Origin: Alphaproteobacteria bacterium
GTDB taxonomy: Bacteria; Pseudomonadota; Alphaproteobacteria; Rhizobiales; Xanthobacteraceae
Length of the DNA: 64,000 nt
Assembly: GCA_005884685.1 (NCBI GenBank)
Contig: VBAH01000014.1
Span: forward strand, 35,763 to 99,762
Direction: 5' to 3'
In this document: positions 29,196 through 39,908 of the stretch, one piece after another
Layout: every line of letters starts with the position of its first letter
Position numbering within the stretch: the stretch's first letter is position 1
Program-made: the position numbers and the translations under genes
The notes under the pieces: model-generated
Told to the model about the DNA's origin: nothing
Databases searched by the model: none
Seen by the model: the letters and a program-made list of their open reading frames with translations, nothing else

Positions 29196-29549
29196 CTACT
29201 TGCTCCACACCGCGACGGTCGCGGCGCCCTTCACGACCGACCATTTGTTCTTGTCGACATTGACGATGGTGTAGCAATTCGCCCCGCTGCCCTTCCACGT
29301 GGTGCAGAAGCCGTCCTTGGTGAGCTTCCAGGTCCCCTCGCCTTTCGCGCCGGCCTTGTCCTGCGGCTCGCGCGTGACCTTGCCGTCGGTCGCGAATGTC
29401 ATCTTGAACTTGGTGCCGGACGTGGTCGCGGCCGTGAACGGCTTGCCATCGAAGAACTCGGTCTGGATTTCCTTCGGCGTCAGCTTGCTGGCGGCGAGCG
29501 CAACGTCAAACATCGCCACGCTTACAATCGCGACAAGCGCTGCGCGCAT
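29196..29549 (-). CDS. Small secreted protein
   Basis: A protein of 117 residues with a signal peptide (ALVAIVSVAMFDVALAA) and a compact mature domain. It begins KLTPKEIQTEFFDGKPF and contains GEGTWKLTKDGFCTTWKG and CYTIVNV, whose two cysteines could form a disulfide. The WKL-DGFC-W pattern resembles small periplasmic proteins related to DUF995, but this is uncertain. The ATG at 29549 has GGGAGG upstream; the longer open frame beyond it was rejected. Confidence 0.7.
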   Translation of the reverse strand: MRAALVAIVSVAMFDVALAASKLTPKEIQTEFFDGKPFTAATTSGTKFKMTFATDGKVTREPQDKAGAKGEGTWKLTKDGFCTTWKGSGANCYTIVNVDKNKWSVVKGAATVAVWSK

Positions 29550-29629
29550 CGAAGCCTCCCCTGCATAATTCCTGACGCGATCATACGACAGGTTGAAGCG
29601 CCGGCGCAGCGGGGGCCGCGACGGCGCGG

Positions 29630-30016
29630 CTACTTGTCGCTCTCGCACGGCCCGAGGCAGAAGCCGACGCCGTCGCTGTTGCGGAAATGGCTGCGGTCGA
29701 CGCGCTCGTAGGTCACGCAGCGGTGCTTGTCGACCGGATCGTGAGCATTGCGGCGGCAGATCTTCCCGCCGTCCGTTTCCCACAACCCGTAAACCACCAG
29801 CCCCCCGCCGGCCAGGACCGCGGTGCCGTCCGGCAAATGCACCGTACACAGCGCCTTGCCGGCGAGCGGGCCGGAATCCGGCGTCCCGCACAGCGGCACA
29901 CCGACCAGCTCGCGGCGGAATTCATCGACCGTCATCGCCTGCGCAGATACGGGAGCGATCGAGGCGGTCAGTGCCGCGACGATGAGACCAGCGAGGGAAA
30001 AAAGAGCCGCATTCAT
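29630..30016 (-). CDS. Small Cys-containing secreted hypothetical protein
   Basis: A protein of 128 residues with an N-terminal hydrophobic segment (LAGLIVAALTASIAPVSAQA) that reads as a signal peptide. The mature part has cysteines at PLCGTP, ALCTVHL, KICRRN, HRCVTY and GFCLGPCES, enough for several disulfides. No family was recognised. The ATG at 30016 is chosen because the signal peptide begins there. It lies 19 bases downstream of the 2-hydroxyacid dehydrogenase stop and may be cotranscribed. Confidence 0.65.
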   Translation of the reverse strand: MNAALFSLAGLIVAALTASIAPVSAQAMTVDEFRRELVGVPLCGTPDSGPLAGKALCTVHLPDGTAVLAGGGLVVYGLWETDGGKICRRNAHDPVDKHRCVTYERVDRSHFRNSDGVGFCLGPCESDK

Positions 30017-30035
30017 GGAGTCAGTCCGAATGTCA

Positions 30036-31037
30036 TCAGAGCATTGAGGGGAGAACACGGTCGGGCGGTCTATGGCCATCCATGAAGGTGCGGATGTTGA
30101 TGATCACCTTGTCGCCCATGTCCACGCGGCCTTCGATCGTGGCCGAGCCCATGTGCGGCAGCATCACCACCTTGCCGGCGCGTGCGAGCTTGACCAGCTT
30201 CGGGTTCACGGCCGGTTCGTGCTCGAACACGTCGAGGCCCGCGCCCGCGATCTCGCCCGCCTCGATCATGCGCGTGAGCGCGTTCTCGTCGATCACCTCG
30301 CCGCGCGCCGTGTTGACGACATAGGCTTCGGGCCGGATCAGCTTGAGGCGGCGCGCCGAGAGTAAATGGTAGGTGGCGGGCGTGTGCGGACAGTTGATCG
30401 AGATGATGTCCATGCGGGCGAGCATCTGATCGAGGCTCTCCCAGTAGGTCGCCTCGAGCTCTTCCTCGATGTGCGGCGCGACCTTCTTGCGGTTGTGATA
30501 GTGGATCTGCAGGCCGAAGGCGCGCGCGCGCCGCGCCACCGCCTGCCCGATGCGCCCCATGCCGATGATGCCGAGGCGCTTGCCCCAGATGCGGTGCCCG
30601 AGCATCCAGGTCGGCCGCCAGCCGGTCCATTCCTTCTCGCCGGTGAGCACGACCGAGCCTTCGGCCAGGCGGCGCGGCACCGCGAGGATCAGCGCCATCG
30701 TCATGTCGGCGGTATCTTCGGTCAGCACCCCCGGCGTATTGGTCACCGTGATGCCGCGCTGAAGCGCGGTCGCCACGTCGATGTTGTCGACGCCGTTGCC
30801 GAAGTTGGCAATCAGCCGCAGCTTTTCGCCGGATTGACCGAGCAGCGCGGAATCGATGCGGTCGGTGACGGTCGGGACCAGCACGTCGGCGACCTTGACG
30901 GCCTCGGCGAGCTCCGCCTGGCTCATCGGCTTGTCGTCGAGATTGAGGCGGGTGTCGAACAGCTCGCGCATCCGTGTTTCCACGATGTCCGGCAGCTTGC
31001 GCGTCACGACGACCAGCGGCTTCTTGCCTTTTGCCAT
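30036..31037 (-). CDS. D-isomer 2-hydroxyacid dehydrogenase (glyoxylate/hydroxypyruvate reductase type)
   Basis: NAD(P)-dependent reductase of 333 residues. The nucleotide-binding loop is LGIIGMGRIGQAVARRARAF. The catalytic Arg is in VVNTARGEVIDE, the Glu in DVFEHEPAVNP and the His in VVMLPHMGSATIEGR, which together define the family. The presence of HYHNR after the Rossmann loop, with Arg rather than Asp, suggests NADPH use. The ATG at 31037 (MAKGKKPLVV) follows GGGGAA. The substrate is inferred from overall resemblance to glyoxylate reductases. Confidence 0.88.
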   Translation of the reverse strand: MAKGKKPLVVVTRKLPDIVETRMRELFDTRLNLDDKPMSQAELAEAVKVADVLVPTVTDRIDSALLGQSGEKLRLIANFGNGVDNIDVATALQRGITVTNTPGVLTEDTADMTMALILAVPRRLAEGSVVLTGEKEWTGWRPTWMLGHRIWGKRLGIIGMGRIGQAVARRARAFGLQIHYHNRKKVAPHIEEELEATYWESLDQMLARMDIISINCPHTPATYHLLSARRLKLIRPEAYVVNTARGEVIDENALTRMIEAGEIAGAGLDVFEHEPAVNPKLVKLARAGKVVMLPHMGSATIEGRVDMGDKVIINIRTFMDGHRPPDRVLPSML

Positions 31038-31265
31038 TTCCCCGCCCTTCGGCGCTCCGCCTGGCCTTTCGGGCCGCACTCGACGTTCAGGCCTCATTAA
31101 CCGCGCCAATGGAAACTCTGAGAGCTTCCGGCAGGGCGCGACGGCCCCTCTCTACCAGATGGTCCGGGCCAAGACAAAGCGGCAGCGAAGTCGAAGCCAT
31201 GGCCACTCGGACGCGCGCAATCGCCGGATCGACGGGTGTTTTCTGACCTCGCACAGGTAAACGTG

Positions 31266-31787
31266 ATGATGGCGAATTCGTGGGTGCGGACCGGTGCCGG
31301 ATTTGCGCTGGCGCTTGCCAGCGGCGGCGCGATGGCGGCCGAGACCGGCACGACGAGCGGACTGCAGGTCCCGCGTTTCGTCAGCCTCAAATCCGACAAG
31401 GTCAATGTGCGCGCCGGCCCCACCAAGGATCACGACGTCGCCTGGGTCTATAATCGCGCTGCGTTGCCCGTCGAGGTGACGGCCGAGTTCGAGAACTGGC
31501 GCCGCATCCGCGACTGGGAGGGCGCCGAGGGCTGGGTCTATCACTCGCTGCTCTCGGGCAAGCGCACCGCACTGGTTTCGCCCCAGTCCAAGGGCAAGGA
31601 CGAGTTGCTGCCGCTGCACAACAAGCCGGAGGCCGCAAGCGCGGTCAGCGCCAAGCTGCAGCACGGCGTGCTCGCGACGGTGAAGCGCTGCAAGGATGGC
31701 TGGTGCCGTCTCGTCGGCGAGGGCTTCGACGGCTGGATCGAGCAGCCGCGCCTGTGGGGCGTCTATCCGAACGAGAAGCTGGACTAA
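31266..31787 (+). CDS. Secreted SH3-domain protein
   Basis: A protein of 173 residues with a signal peptide (GAGFALALASGGAMAAE) and two bacterial SH3-like units. The first is FVSLKSDKVNVRAGPTKDH to GWVYHSLLSG (about 45-105). The second is a shorter repeat ending DGWCRLVGEGFDGWIEQ. Such SH3_4 proteins usually bind cell-wall material; the ligand here is unknown. Two adjacent ATG codons exist (31266, 31269). A hairpin at 31800-31817 separates it from irr, which is convergent. Confidence 0.8.
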   Translation: MMANSWVRTGAGFALALASGGAMAAETGTTSGLQVPRFVSLKSDKVNVRAGPTKDHDVAWVYNRAALPVEVTAEFENWRRIRDWEGAEGWVYHSLLSGKRTALVSPQSKGKDELLPLHNKPEAASAVSAKLQHGVLATVKRCKDGWCRLVGEGFDGWIEQPRLWGVYPNEKLD

Positions 31788-31790
31788 CCC

Positions 31791-31817
31791 AAACAAAACG
31801 CCCCGCCGAAGCGGGGC
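31791..31817 (-). terminator. Terminator between the SH3 gene and irr
   Basis: GCCCCGC (31800-31806) pairs with GCGGGGC (31811-31817) around CGAA. On the minus strand the stem is followed by GTTTTGTTTG, making it a good terminator for irr. In the plus direction it has no T-run but can still stop the SH3 transcript. Confidence 0.7.
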
Positions 31818-31843
31818 ATCAGACTGGCAGCCGCGAAGCCGTC

Positions 31844-32341
31844 TCAGCCCGTCTTGCGCAGCCGCACCACGACATCGACGCGCGCGACCTCATAGCCCGC
31901 AGGTGCGTCCGGCAACCGGTCGAGCATCACCTCCGCGTTCGGGATGTCGACCAGCGCGTTCTCGCCCTCGACAAAGAAGTGATGGTGGCTTGAGACGTTG
32001 GTATCGAAGTAGGTCTTCGAACCATCGACCGCGACCTGGCGCAGCAGGCCGACATCGGTGAACTGGTGCAGCGTGTTGTAGACGGTCGCGAGCGAAACCG
32101 GCACCTTCGCCTTGGTCGCCTCCTCGTACAGCATCTCGGCGGTGAGATGGCGGTCGCCTTTGGCGAACAGGATCCATCCGAGCGCCATCCGCTGCCGCGT
32201 CGGACGCAGTCCGACCTGGCGCAGCATCGACTTCACGTCATGCCACGGGCACCCGGTCAGGTCCGCCCGCGCCCGGGCGCTGGCGTCGCCACCGGCGGCC
32301 GCGCGCGGGTCAGAAAACACGGTCGTTCGTACTTGCGTCAT
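31844..32341 (-). CDS. irr: Iron response regulator Irr (Fur family)
   Basis: Heme-responsive regulator of 165 residues that represses or activates iron and heme genes in Rhizobiales. It has the N-terminal heme-binding motif GCPWHD (residues 30-35), a winged-helix core (LRPTRQRMALGWILF, VSLATVYNTLHQF) and the histidine cluster SSHHHFFV (119-121), the second heme site. It lacks CxxC zinc motifs. The ATG at 32341 gives the usual length; the frame is open to 32473. Its promoter carries a probable Fur/Mur operator (32404-32421). It is divergent from fabA. Confidence 0.93.
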   Translation of the reverse strand: MTQVRTTVFSDPRAAAGGDASARARADLTGCPWHDVKSMLRQVGLRPTRQRMALGWILFAKGDRHLTAEMLYEEATKAKVPVSLATVYNTLHQFTDVGLLRQVAVDGSKTYFDTNVSSHHHFFVEGENALVDIPNAEVMLDRLPDAPAGYEVARVDVVVRLRKTG

Positions 32342-32393
32342 GAACAGGTTCCACGCGCCGAGGGCCGCACCTGGCGCAACAGTCGTGGCAAAG

Positions 32394-32422
32394 ATCATAT
32401 GTAGCGCGTGCTGCAGATGCAA
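32394..32422 (-). promoter_or_regulatory. irr promoter
   Basis: On the minus strand TTGCAT (32422-32417), 17 bases, TATGAT (32399-32394) is an almost ideal sigma-70 promoter. It lies about 53 bases upstream of the irr ATG. Confidence 0.65.
32404..32421 (-). promoter_or_regulatory. Putative Fur/Mur operator: three TGCATC-like hexamers
   Basis: Reading the minus strand, TGCATC, TGCAGC and ACGCGC follow each other without gaps, filling the spacer of the irr promoter. Bradyrhizobium japonicum Fur/Mur is known to repress irr through imperfect TGCATC direct repeats, so this is the likely site for the Fur-family protein encoded at 62558-62992. Confidence 0.5.
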
Positions 32423-32565
32423 CTCTTTCGCAACATGAGGCGTTCGCCTCTGATGTGCTTTGGGTCGGGACACGGGTGAATTCGCCGCAAATTCCGCCGC
32501 CGGCCAGCGGGCTTTGCCCGATCCGACCCGTATGATAGTTAATCGCCGGCTTTGAAAGGGTTCCG

Positions 32566-33087
32566 ATGGAAGAGCGCCGCTCCAGCTTCGAATACGAGGA
32601 TCTGCTCGCTTGCGGGCGGGGGGAACTTTTTCGGCAAGGACCGCAACTGCCGCTGCCTCCCATGCTGATGTTCGACCGCATCTCCGAGATTGCCGAAGCC
32701 GGCGGCGAGTACGGCAAGGGCCTGATGCGCGCGGTGCTGAACGTGAAGCCGGACCTCTGGTTCTTTCCGTGCCACTTCAAGGGCGATCCGGTGATGCCCG
32801 GCTGCCTCGGGCTCGACGCGCTGTGGCAGATGGTCGGCTTCTTTCTCGGCTGGCTCGGGTCGTCGGGCCGCGGGCGCGCGATCGGGGTCGGCGAGGTGAA
32901 GCTCGCCGGTCAGGTGCGCCCGGACATCAAGGAAGTCGTCTACGGCATCGACATCAAGCGGGTGATGCGATCCAAGCTGGTGCTTGGCATTGCGGACGGT
33001 TGGCTCAAGGCGGACGGCGAGCTGGTCTACCAGGCGAGCGACCTCAAGGTGGCGTTGTTCAAGGACGGCGCGCCGCAGGCGGCCTGA
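32566..33087 (+). CDS. fabA: 3-hydroxydecanoyl-ACP dehydratase/isomerase FabA
   Basis: Cytoplasmic enzyme of 173 residues that dehydrates 3-hydroxydecanoyl-ACP and isomerises the product to the cis-3 form, the entry to unsaturated fatty acids. The catalytic His70 lies in [23 protein letters not shown] (read as adjoining segments) and Asp84 is in LGLDAL. Numbering equals that of the E. coli enzyme. It leads a fabA-fabB-fabI cluster and is divergent from irr. Confidence 0.96.
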   Translation: MEERRSSFEYEDLLACGRGELFRQGPQLPLPPMLMFDRISEIAEAGGEYGKGLMRAVLNVKPDLWFFPCHFKGDPVMPGCLGLDALWQMVGFFLGWLGSSGRGRAIGVGEVKLAGQVRPDIKEVVYGIDIKRVMRSKLVLGIADGWLKADGELVYQASDLKVALFKDGAPQAA

Positions 33088-33156
33088 CGCGCGGCGACAG
33101 GACGCCAGACTACTCGCGCCGGCGGTTGCGCGCAGGAAATGCGGACGAGGCAAAGC

Positions 33157-34374
33157 ATGAGACGGGTCGTCGTCACCGGAATGGGCATCGTCTCGTCCAT
33201 CGGCAACAACACCCAAGAGGTGCTGGCGAACTTGCGCGAGGCCAAGTCCGGCATCTCGCGTGCCGACAAGTACGCCGAGCTCGGTTTCCGCTGCCAGGTG
33301 CACGGCGCGCCCTCGCTCGACGCGTCCGAGGTCGTCGACCGCCGCGCGATGCGCTTCCTCGGCGGCGGCGCGGCGTGGAATCATGTCGCGATGGAGCAGG
33401 CGATCCGCGACGCGGGGCTCGAGGACAGCGAGGTTTCCAACGAGCGCACCGGCATCATCATGGGCTCGGGCGGGCCTTCGACGCGCACGGTCGTCGAGGC
33501 GGCCGACATCACGCGCAGCAAGGGGCCGAAGCGCGTCGGCCCGTTCGCGGTGCCGAAGGCGATGTCGTCCACGGCGTCCGCCACGCTCGCCACCTGGTTC
33601 AAGATCAGGGGCGTGAACTATTCGATCGCGTCGGCCTGCGCGACCTCGAACCACTGCATCGGCAACGCGGCCGAAATGATCCAGTGGGGCAAGCAGGACC
33701 TGATGTTCGCCGGCGGCTGCGAGGAGCTCGACTGGACCATGTCGGTGCTGTTCGATGCCATGGGCGCGATGTCGTCCGGCTTCAACCAGACACCGGACAA
33801 GGCCTCGCGCGCCTATGACAAGGACCGCGACGGCTTCGTGATCGCGGGCGGCGCCGGCGTACTGGTGCTCGAAGAGCTGGAGCACGCGAAAGCGCGCGGC
33901 GCGAAGATCTACGCCGAGATCGCCGGCTATGGCGCGACGTCCGACGGTGCCGACATGGTGGCCCCGTCCGGCGAGGGCGCGATGCGCTGCATGAAACAGG
34001 CGCTGACCGGCGTGACGCTGCCGATCGACTACATCAACCCGCATGCGACCTCGACGCCGATCGGCGACCTCAAGGAGATCGAGGCGATCCGCGCGGTGTT
34101 CGGCGAGAAAATCCCGCCGATCTCGGCGACGAAATCGCTGACCGGCCATTCGCTCGGCGCCGCCGGCGTGCAGGAGGCGATCTATTCGCTCTTGATGATG
34201 CGCAACGGCTTCATCTGCGAGAGCGCCAACATCGAGAACCTCGATCCGGCCTTCGCCGACATCCCGATCGTGCGCGAGCGCCGCGACAACGTGCAGCTCG
34301 ACTGCGTGCTGTCGAATTCGTTCGGCTTCGGCGGCACCAACGCGTCCATCGTGTTCAAGCGGCCGGACGCGTGA
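33157..34374 (+). CDS. fabB: 3-oxoacyl-ACP synthase I FabB
   Basis: Condensing enzyme of 405 residues elongating unsaturated acyl-ACP made by FabA. The nucleophile Cys161 is in [11 protein letters not shown]. The two catalytic histidines are in [10 protein letters not shown] and [10 protein letters not shown]. The C-terminal [11 protein letters not shown] closes the thiolase fold. The ATG at 33157 has GACGAGG six bases before it and gives [10 protein letters not shown], the usual beginning; six codons further upstream were rejected. It lies 69 bases after fabA and five bases before fabI. Confidence 0.96.
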   Translation: MRRVVVTGMGIVSSIGNNTQEVLANLREAKSGISRADKYAELGFRCQVHGAPSLDASEVVDRRAMRFLGGGAAWNHVAMEQAIRDAGLEDSEVSNERTGIIMGSGGPSTRTVVEAADITRSKGPKRVGPFAVPKAMSSTASATLATWFKIRGVNYSIASACATSNHCIGNAAEMIQWGKQDLMFAGGCEELDWTMSVLFDAMGAMSSGFNQTPDKASRAYDKDRDGFVIAGGAGVLVLEELEHAKARGAKIYAEIAGYGATSDGADMVAPSGEGAMRCMKQALTGVTLPIDYINPHATSTPIGDLKEIEAIRAVFGEKIPPISATKSLTGHSLGAAGVQEAIYSLLMMRNGFICESANIENLDPAFADIPIVRERRDNVQLDCVLSNSFGFGGTNASIVFKRPDA

Positions 34375-34378
34375 GGGC

Positions 34379-35197
34379 ATGACCCAATTGATGCAAGGCA
34401 AACGCGGGCTGATCATGGGGGTCGCCAACGACCACTCGATCGCCTGGGGCATCGCGCGCACGCTGGCGGCGCAGGGAGCGACGCTCGCGTTCACCTATCA
34501 GGGCGAGGCGCTGGGCCGGCGCGTGAAACCGCTCGCCGAGTCGCTCGGCTCGACCTTCGTCATGCCGTGCGACGTCGAGGACGTCGCCACGGTCGACGCG
34601 GTGTTTGCCGAGATCGAGAAGCAGTGGGGCACGCTCGACTTCTATGTCCACGCCATCGGGTTCTCCGACAAGAACGAGCTCAAGGGCCGCTACGCCGACA
34701 CCTCGCGCGAGAATTTCAGCCGCACGATGGTGATCTCCTGCTTCTCGTTCACCGAGAGCGCAAAGCGCGCCGCGCCCCTGATGCGCAACGGCGGCGCGAT
34801 GCTGACGCTCACGTTCAACGGCAGCGAACGCACCATGCCGAACTACAACGTGATGGGTCTCGCCAAGGCGGCGCTGGAGGCCTCGGTGCGCTACCTGGCG
34901 GTCGACTTCGGGCGCGAGCGCATCCGGGTAAATGCGATCTCGGCCGGCCCGATCCGCACGCTTGCCGGCGCCGGCATCGGCGATGCGCGCGCGATGTTTG
35001 CGTTCCAGCAGAAGCATTCCCCGCTCGGCCGCGGCGTGACGCTCGACGAGCTCGGCGGCGCCGCGCTCTATCTCCTGTCCGACCTCTCGACCGGCGTGAC
35101 CGGCGAAATCCATTTCGTCGATTCCGGCTACAACGTGATCGCGATGCCGCATCCGGACGCGCTGAAAGGCCTCGCCACCGATCCCGGCACCGCCTGA
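34379..35197 (+). CDS. fabI: Enoyl-ACP reductase FabI
   Basis: NADH-dependent short-chain dehydrogenase fold enzyme of 272 residues for the last step of elongation. It has KRGLIMGVANDHSIAWGIA near the N terminus and the catalytic pair Tyr-x6-Lys in PNYNVMGLAKAALEA. The flanking segment reads LTFNGSERTM, where most FabI proteins have a Tyr (SYLGAER in E. coli); the conserved but less critical first Tyr is therefore Phe here. It is translationally close to fabB. Confidence 0.95.
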   Translation: MTQLMQGKRGLIMGVANDHSIAWGIARTLAAQGATLAFTYQGEALGRRVKPLAESLGSTFVMPCDVEDVATVDAVFAEIEKQWGTLDFYVHAIGFSDKNELKGRYADTSRENFSRTMVISCFSFTESAKRAAPLMRNGGAMLTLTFNGSERTMPNYNVMGLAKAALEASVRYLAVDFGRERIRVNAISAGPIRTLAGAGIGDARAMFAFQQKHSPLGRGVTLDELGGAALYLLSDLSTGVTGEIHFVDSGYNVIAMPHPDALKGLATDPGTA

Positions 35198-35307
35198 TAC
35201 GCACAGGAGCCGCCCGCAGCCCGGTTGCCCTCCGCCCGGACCTGGTGAACCATGTGATTCGTGCCGGGCTCATTATGCGGGTCCCGACGGATTGATTGGG
35301 GGAACAC

Positions 35308-35985
35308 ATGTCACCACGCGAACTCGGCGCCGAATTCATCGGCACATTTGCACTGGTCACGGGAGTGTGTGGCGCAGCGCTTTTTTCCGCGCCATCGGCG
35401 GGGCTTGTCGCGGTCGCATTCGCCGTCGGCCTCTCGGTCATGGCGATGGCGTTCGCGGTCGGTCCCATCTCGGGCGGCCACTTCAATCCGGCGGTGACGC
35501 TTGGCCTGGTTGCGGGCGGGCGCTTCGAGATGGGCCGGGCGCCGGCCTACGTCATCGCCCAGGTGCTCGGCGGCGCAGCTGCGGCCTGCGTGTTCTACGT
35601 CATTCTTGGCGGTGCGGCGGGCGGGAAGTGGAACAGCTTCACCGACGCCTCGAACCTCTACGGCGGCACGCATTCGTCGCTGGCCGCGGTCGCGCTCATC
35701 GAGGCCGTCATGACGGCGCTGTTCCTGATGGTCATCATGGGCGTGACGACCAAGAACTGTCCCGCCGGATTCGCGCCGATCGCGATCGGCCTGTTCCTCA
35801 CCGTCATCCACCTCGTCGCGATACCGGTATCCAACGCGTCGGTAAATCCGGCGCGCTCGACCGCAACCGCGATCTTCGGCGGCGCAGAGGCCTGGGGCTC
35901 GCTGTGGCTGTTCTGGGTGGCGCCGATCGTCGGCGGCGTGATCGGCGGTATCGTGTCGAAGTGGCTGTACGACGAGCCGGCCTGA
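35308..35985 (+). CDS. aqpZ: Aquaporin Z
   Basis: Inner-membrane water channel of 225 residues with six membrane segments and the two half-helices carrying NPA motifs in GGHFNPAVTLG and ASVNPARSTAT. The selectivity filter His in TVIHLVAIPVSNAS and the Arg of NPAR indicate a water-specific rather than glycerol-type pore. The ATG at 35308 follows GGGGGA; the in-frame TTG at 35296 was rejected. The gene stands alone after fabI with a hairpin behind it. Confidence 0.95.
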   Translation: MSPRELGAEFIGTFALVTGVCGAALFSAPSAGLVAVAFAVGLSVMAMAFAVGPISGGHFNPAVTLGLVAGGRFEMGRAPAYVIAQVLGGAAAACVFYVILGGAAGGKWNSFTDASNLYGGTHSSLAAVALIEAVMTALFLMVIMGVTTKNCPAGFAPIAIGLFLTVIHLVAIPVSNASVNPARSTATAIFGGAEAWGSLWLFWVAPIVGGVIGGIVSKWLYDEPA

Positions 35986-35989
35986 CGCG

Positions 35990-36015
35990 AAAAAGGGCGG
36001 CCCGCGAGGCCGCCC
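35990..36015 (-). terminator. Terminator serving pnp (minus) and aqpZ (plus)
   Basis: GGGCGGCC (35995-36002) pairs with GGCCGCCC (36008-36015) over a five-base loop. On the minus strand the stem is followed by CTTTTTCG, a proper intrinsic terminator for the pnp transcript, which reaches it about 100 bases after the pnp stop. In the plus direction it follows aqpZ by 9 bases but lacks a T-run. Confidence 0.7.
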
Positions 36016-36025
36016 CAATCACACT

Positions 36026-36104
36026 CCCGCTCATGCCCGCGAACGCGGGCATCCAGTCCTTCCTTCGCTTGTGCCTGGGTCCCCGCTTTCGCGGGGACGA
36101 GCGA
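36026..36104. repeat. Two-hairpin palindromic repeat (family A, full copy)
   Basis: The left hairpin TGCCCGCGAACGCGGGCA and the right hairpin GTCCCCGCTTTCGCGGGGAC end in GAGCG. It is close to the copy at 10519-10592. It falls in the 3' untranslated region of pnp, between the pnp stop and its terminator, a place where it could affect mRNA decay. Confidence 0.85.
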
Positions 36105-36112
36105 AGTTGCGC

Positions 36113-38278
<2,166 letters not shown>

Positions 38279-38622
38279 ATCGGTCTTCTCTCTCTCTTCG
38301 GTTCAGGGAAGCGGAGAAGGCCATAAGCAAGACGGCGAGACGCTGGCGCTGCGCATTCTCGATGCGCGTCCAGACAGCGTCCGGCGATCCTGCCATGGCC
38401 TTCATGTCTTCCATCGGTTTGGCGCCGCACGGACACTCCGTCCGGCGTACTCGGCGGCTTGAGATCATGCTCGGGCCGCCACGCAACGGCGGGCACGAAG
38501 CCCGCCCACAGCGCGCGCGGAAAATCCGCGCGCGAAAGACTCCTAGTGTCGCATGATCTTGTCCGAAAACCGGTTTCCATCCCCGATCGGGGTCGAGGAC
38601 ATGCTTTTCGGGATCATGCGGC
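38279..38622. other. rpsO-pnp intergenic region
   Basis: A 344-base gap read on the minus strand. The end next to rpsO contains the inverted repeat at 38549-38621. The end next to pnp has a purine-rich GAAGAGAGAGAGAAGACC run just before the pnp ATG that includes its ribosome site. A 76-codon minus-strand frame (38256-38486) overlaps the pnp start and shows no family features, so it was not called. Confidence 0.55.
38549..38621. repeat. GCATGATC / GATCATGC inverted repeat (family I)
   Basis: GCATGATC (38551-38558) with GTCCGAAAACC faces TTTTCGGGATCATGC ending at 38619. The centre has CCCCGATCGGGG. It directly follows the rpsO stop codon and probably forms a stable stem in the rpsO-pnp transcript. 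Confidence 0.75.
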
Positions 38623-38892
38623 TCAACGGCGGATGCCGAGCTTGTCGATGATGCTCTTGTAGCGCGCCTCGTCGGTGCGCTTGAGATAATCGAGCAGCTG
38701 ACGCCGCTGCGAGACCATCTTGAGCAGGCCTCGCCGTGAATGATTGTCCTTCACATGAGCCTTGAAGTGGTCGGTCAGGGTATTGATCCGTTCGGACAGG
38801 ATCGCGACCTGGACCTCGGGCGACCCGGTGTCGCCCGCCTTGGTGGCATACGATTTGATGATTTCGGCCTTGCGGCCGGTCGAAAGCGACAT
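38623..38892 (-). CDS. rpsO: 30S ribosomal protein S15
   Basis: A protein of 89 residues that binds the central domain of 16S rRNA. It has the standard [42 protein letters not shown] and the terminal LGIRR. The ATG at 38892 gives exact family length; two further in-frame codons (from TTG) were rejected. Its start is two bases after the truB stop, so the pair is cotranscribed. Confidence 0.98.
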   Translation of the reverse strand: MSLSTGRKAEIIKSYATKAGDTGSPEVQVAILSERINTLTDHFKAHVKDNHSRRGLLKMVSQRRQLLDYLKRTDEARYKSIIDKLGIRR

Positions 38893-38894
38893 CG

Positions 38895-39908
38895 TCAATG
38901 ACCTTGTCGTTTGCCGGCGCTGCCCTTCAGACCGGCGAGGTTGAACACGCGCTTGGGGATGATTTCGCCGCGGTCCACTTCGGCCAGAGCGATGAGCTCG
39001 CCCGAAGTCGTCACATGGACCAGCCCACGGAAAATGGGGGCATCCCGGCCGCGCAACAAAACGGCTTGGCCCCGCTGGAGCCTTGCCGCATCCGCCCGAT
39101 TGACGGCCAGCGCCGGGATGTCGTCCAGCGCGGTCTCAACAGGCAGTAGCGCGTCGGCGAGGCTTCCCTCGCCGGCGGCGGCTTTTTGGCACAAAGCCTC
39201 CAGTTCCGCCAGCGAAATCATGTCGTTTTCGCCGAACGGGCCGACTTGCGTGCGGCGAAGTTCGCTGACGTGGCCGAAGCACCCGAGAACGCGCCCGATG
39301 TCGCGCGCCAGCGCCCGGACATAGGTTCCCTTGCCGCATTCGGCCTCGAAAACCGCCGTGCCGGCATCCGGAATCTCCACCAGGGTCAAGCCGTGGATAT
39401 CGACCGGACGCGCCTCCAGCACGACCTCCTGGCCCTCGCGGGCCAGATCGTAGGCGCGCTCGCCCTCGATCTTGATGGCGGAGAATTTCGGCGGCACCTG
39501 CGCGATCGTGCCGGTGAAAGCCGGCAGGCAGGCGGTGACCGCAGCAGCGGCGGGGCGGGCCTCGGAGGTCGCAATGACCTTGCCCTCGGCGTCGTCGGTG
39601 TCGCGCTCCTCGCCCCAGCGCACCGTGAAGCGGTAGCGCTTGCGCCCGTCCATCACGAACGGAACCGTTTTGGTCGCCTCGCCGAGCGCAAGCGGCAGGA
39701 TGCCGGAGGCGAGCGGATCGAGCGTGCCGGCGTGGCCCGCGCGCCTCGCCGCGAACAGGCGCTTGACGATCGCGACCGCGTGCGTCGACGTCATGCCGAC
39801 CGGCTTGTCGAGAACGACCCAGCCGTGCACGTCGCGCTTCTCGCGCTTGCGCTGTTTTCCCTCCCCCGCTTGCGGGGGAGGGTTGGGGAGGGGGCTCGGC
39901 GCGCTCAT
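38895..39908 (-). CDS. truB: tRNA pseudouridine55 synthase TruB, with a repeat-encoded N terminus
   Basis: Enzyme of 337 residues making pseudouridine 55 in the T-loop of tRNAs. The core begins [18 protein letters not shown]. The catalytic Asp is in [19 protein letters not shown] and [17 protein letters not shown] follows. The ATG overlaps the rbfA stop by four bases (ATGA), supporting this start. The first 17 codons are then encoded by a palindromic family-B repeat ([13 protein letters not shown]), an extension other TruB proteins do not need. A later start is not available before the conserved core except non-ATG codons. Confidence 0.95.
   Translation of the reverse strand: MSAPSPLPNPPPQAGEGKQRKREKRDVHGWVVLDKPVGMTSTHAVAIVKRLFAARRAGHAGTLDPLASGILPLALGEATKTVPFVMDGRKRYRFTVRWGEERDTDDAEGKVIATSEARPAAAAVTACLPAFTGTIAQVPPKFSAIKIEGERAYDLAREGQEVVLEARPVDIHGLTLVEIPDAGTAVFEAECGKGTYVRALARDIGRVLGCFGHVSELRRTQVGPFGENDMISLAELEALCQKAAAGEGSLADALLPVETALDDIPALAVNRADAARLQRGQAVLLRGRDAPIFRGLVHVTTSGELIALAEVDRGEIIPKRVFNLAGLKGSAGKRQGH
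39858..39897. repeat. Family B palindromic repeat in the first codons of truB
   Basis: CCCTCCCCCGC (39861-39871) faces GCGGGGGAGGG (39874-39884), followed by GGGGAGGGGG, as in the copies at 4035-4135 and 8517-8573. It lies inside the truB frame, starting about four codons after the ATG. Confidence 0.85.
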
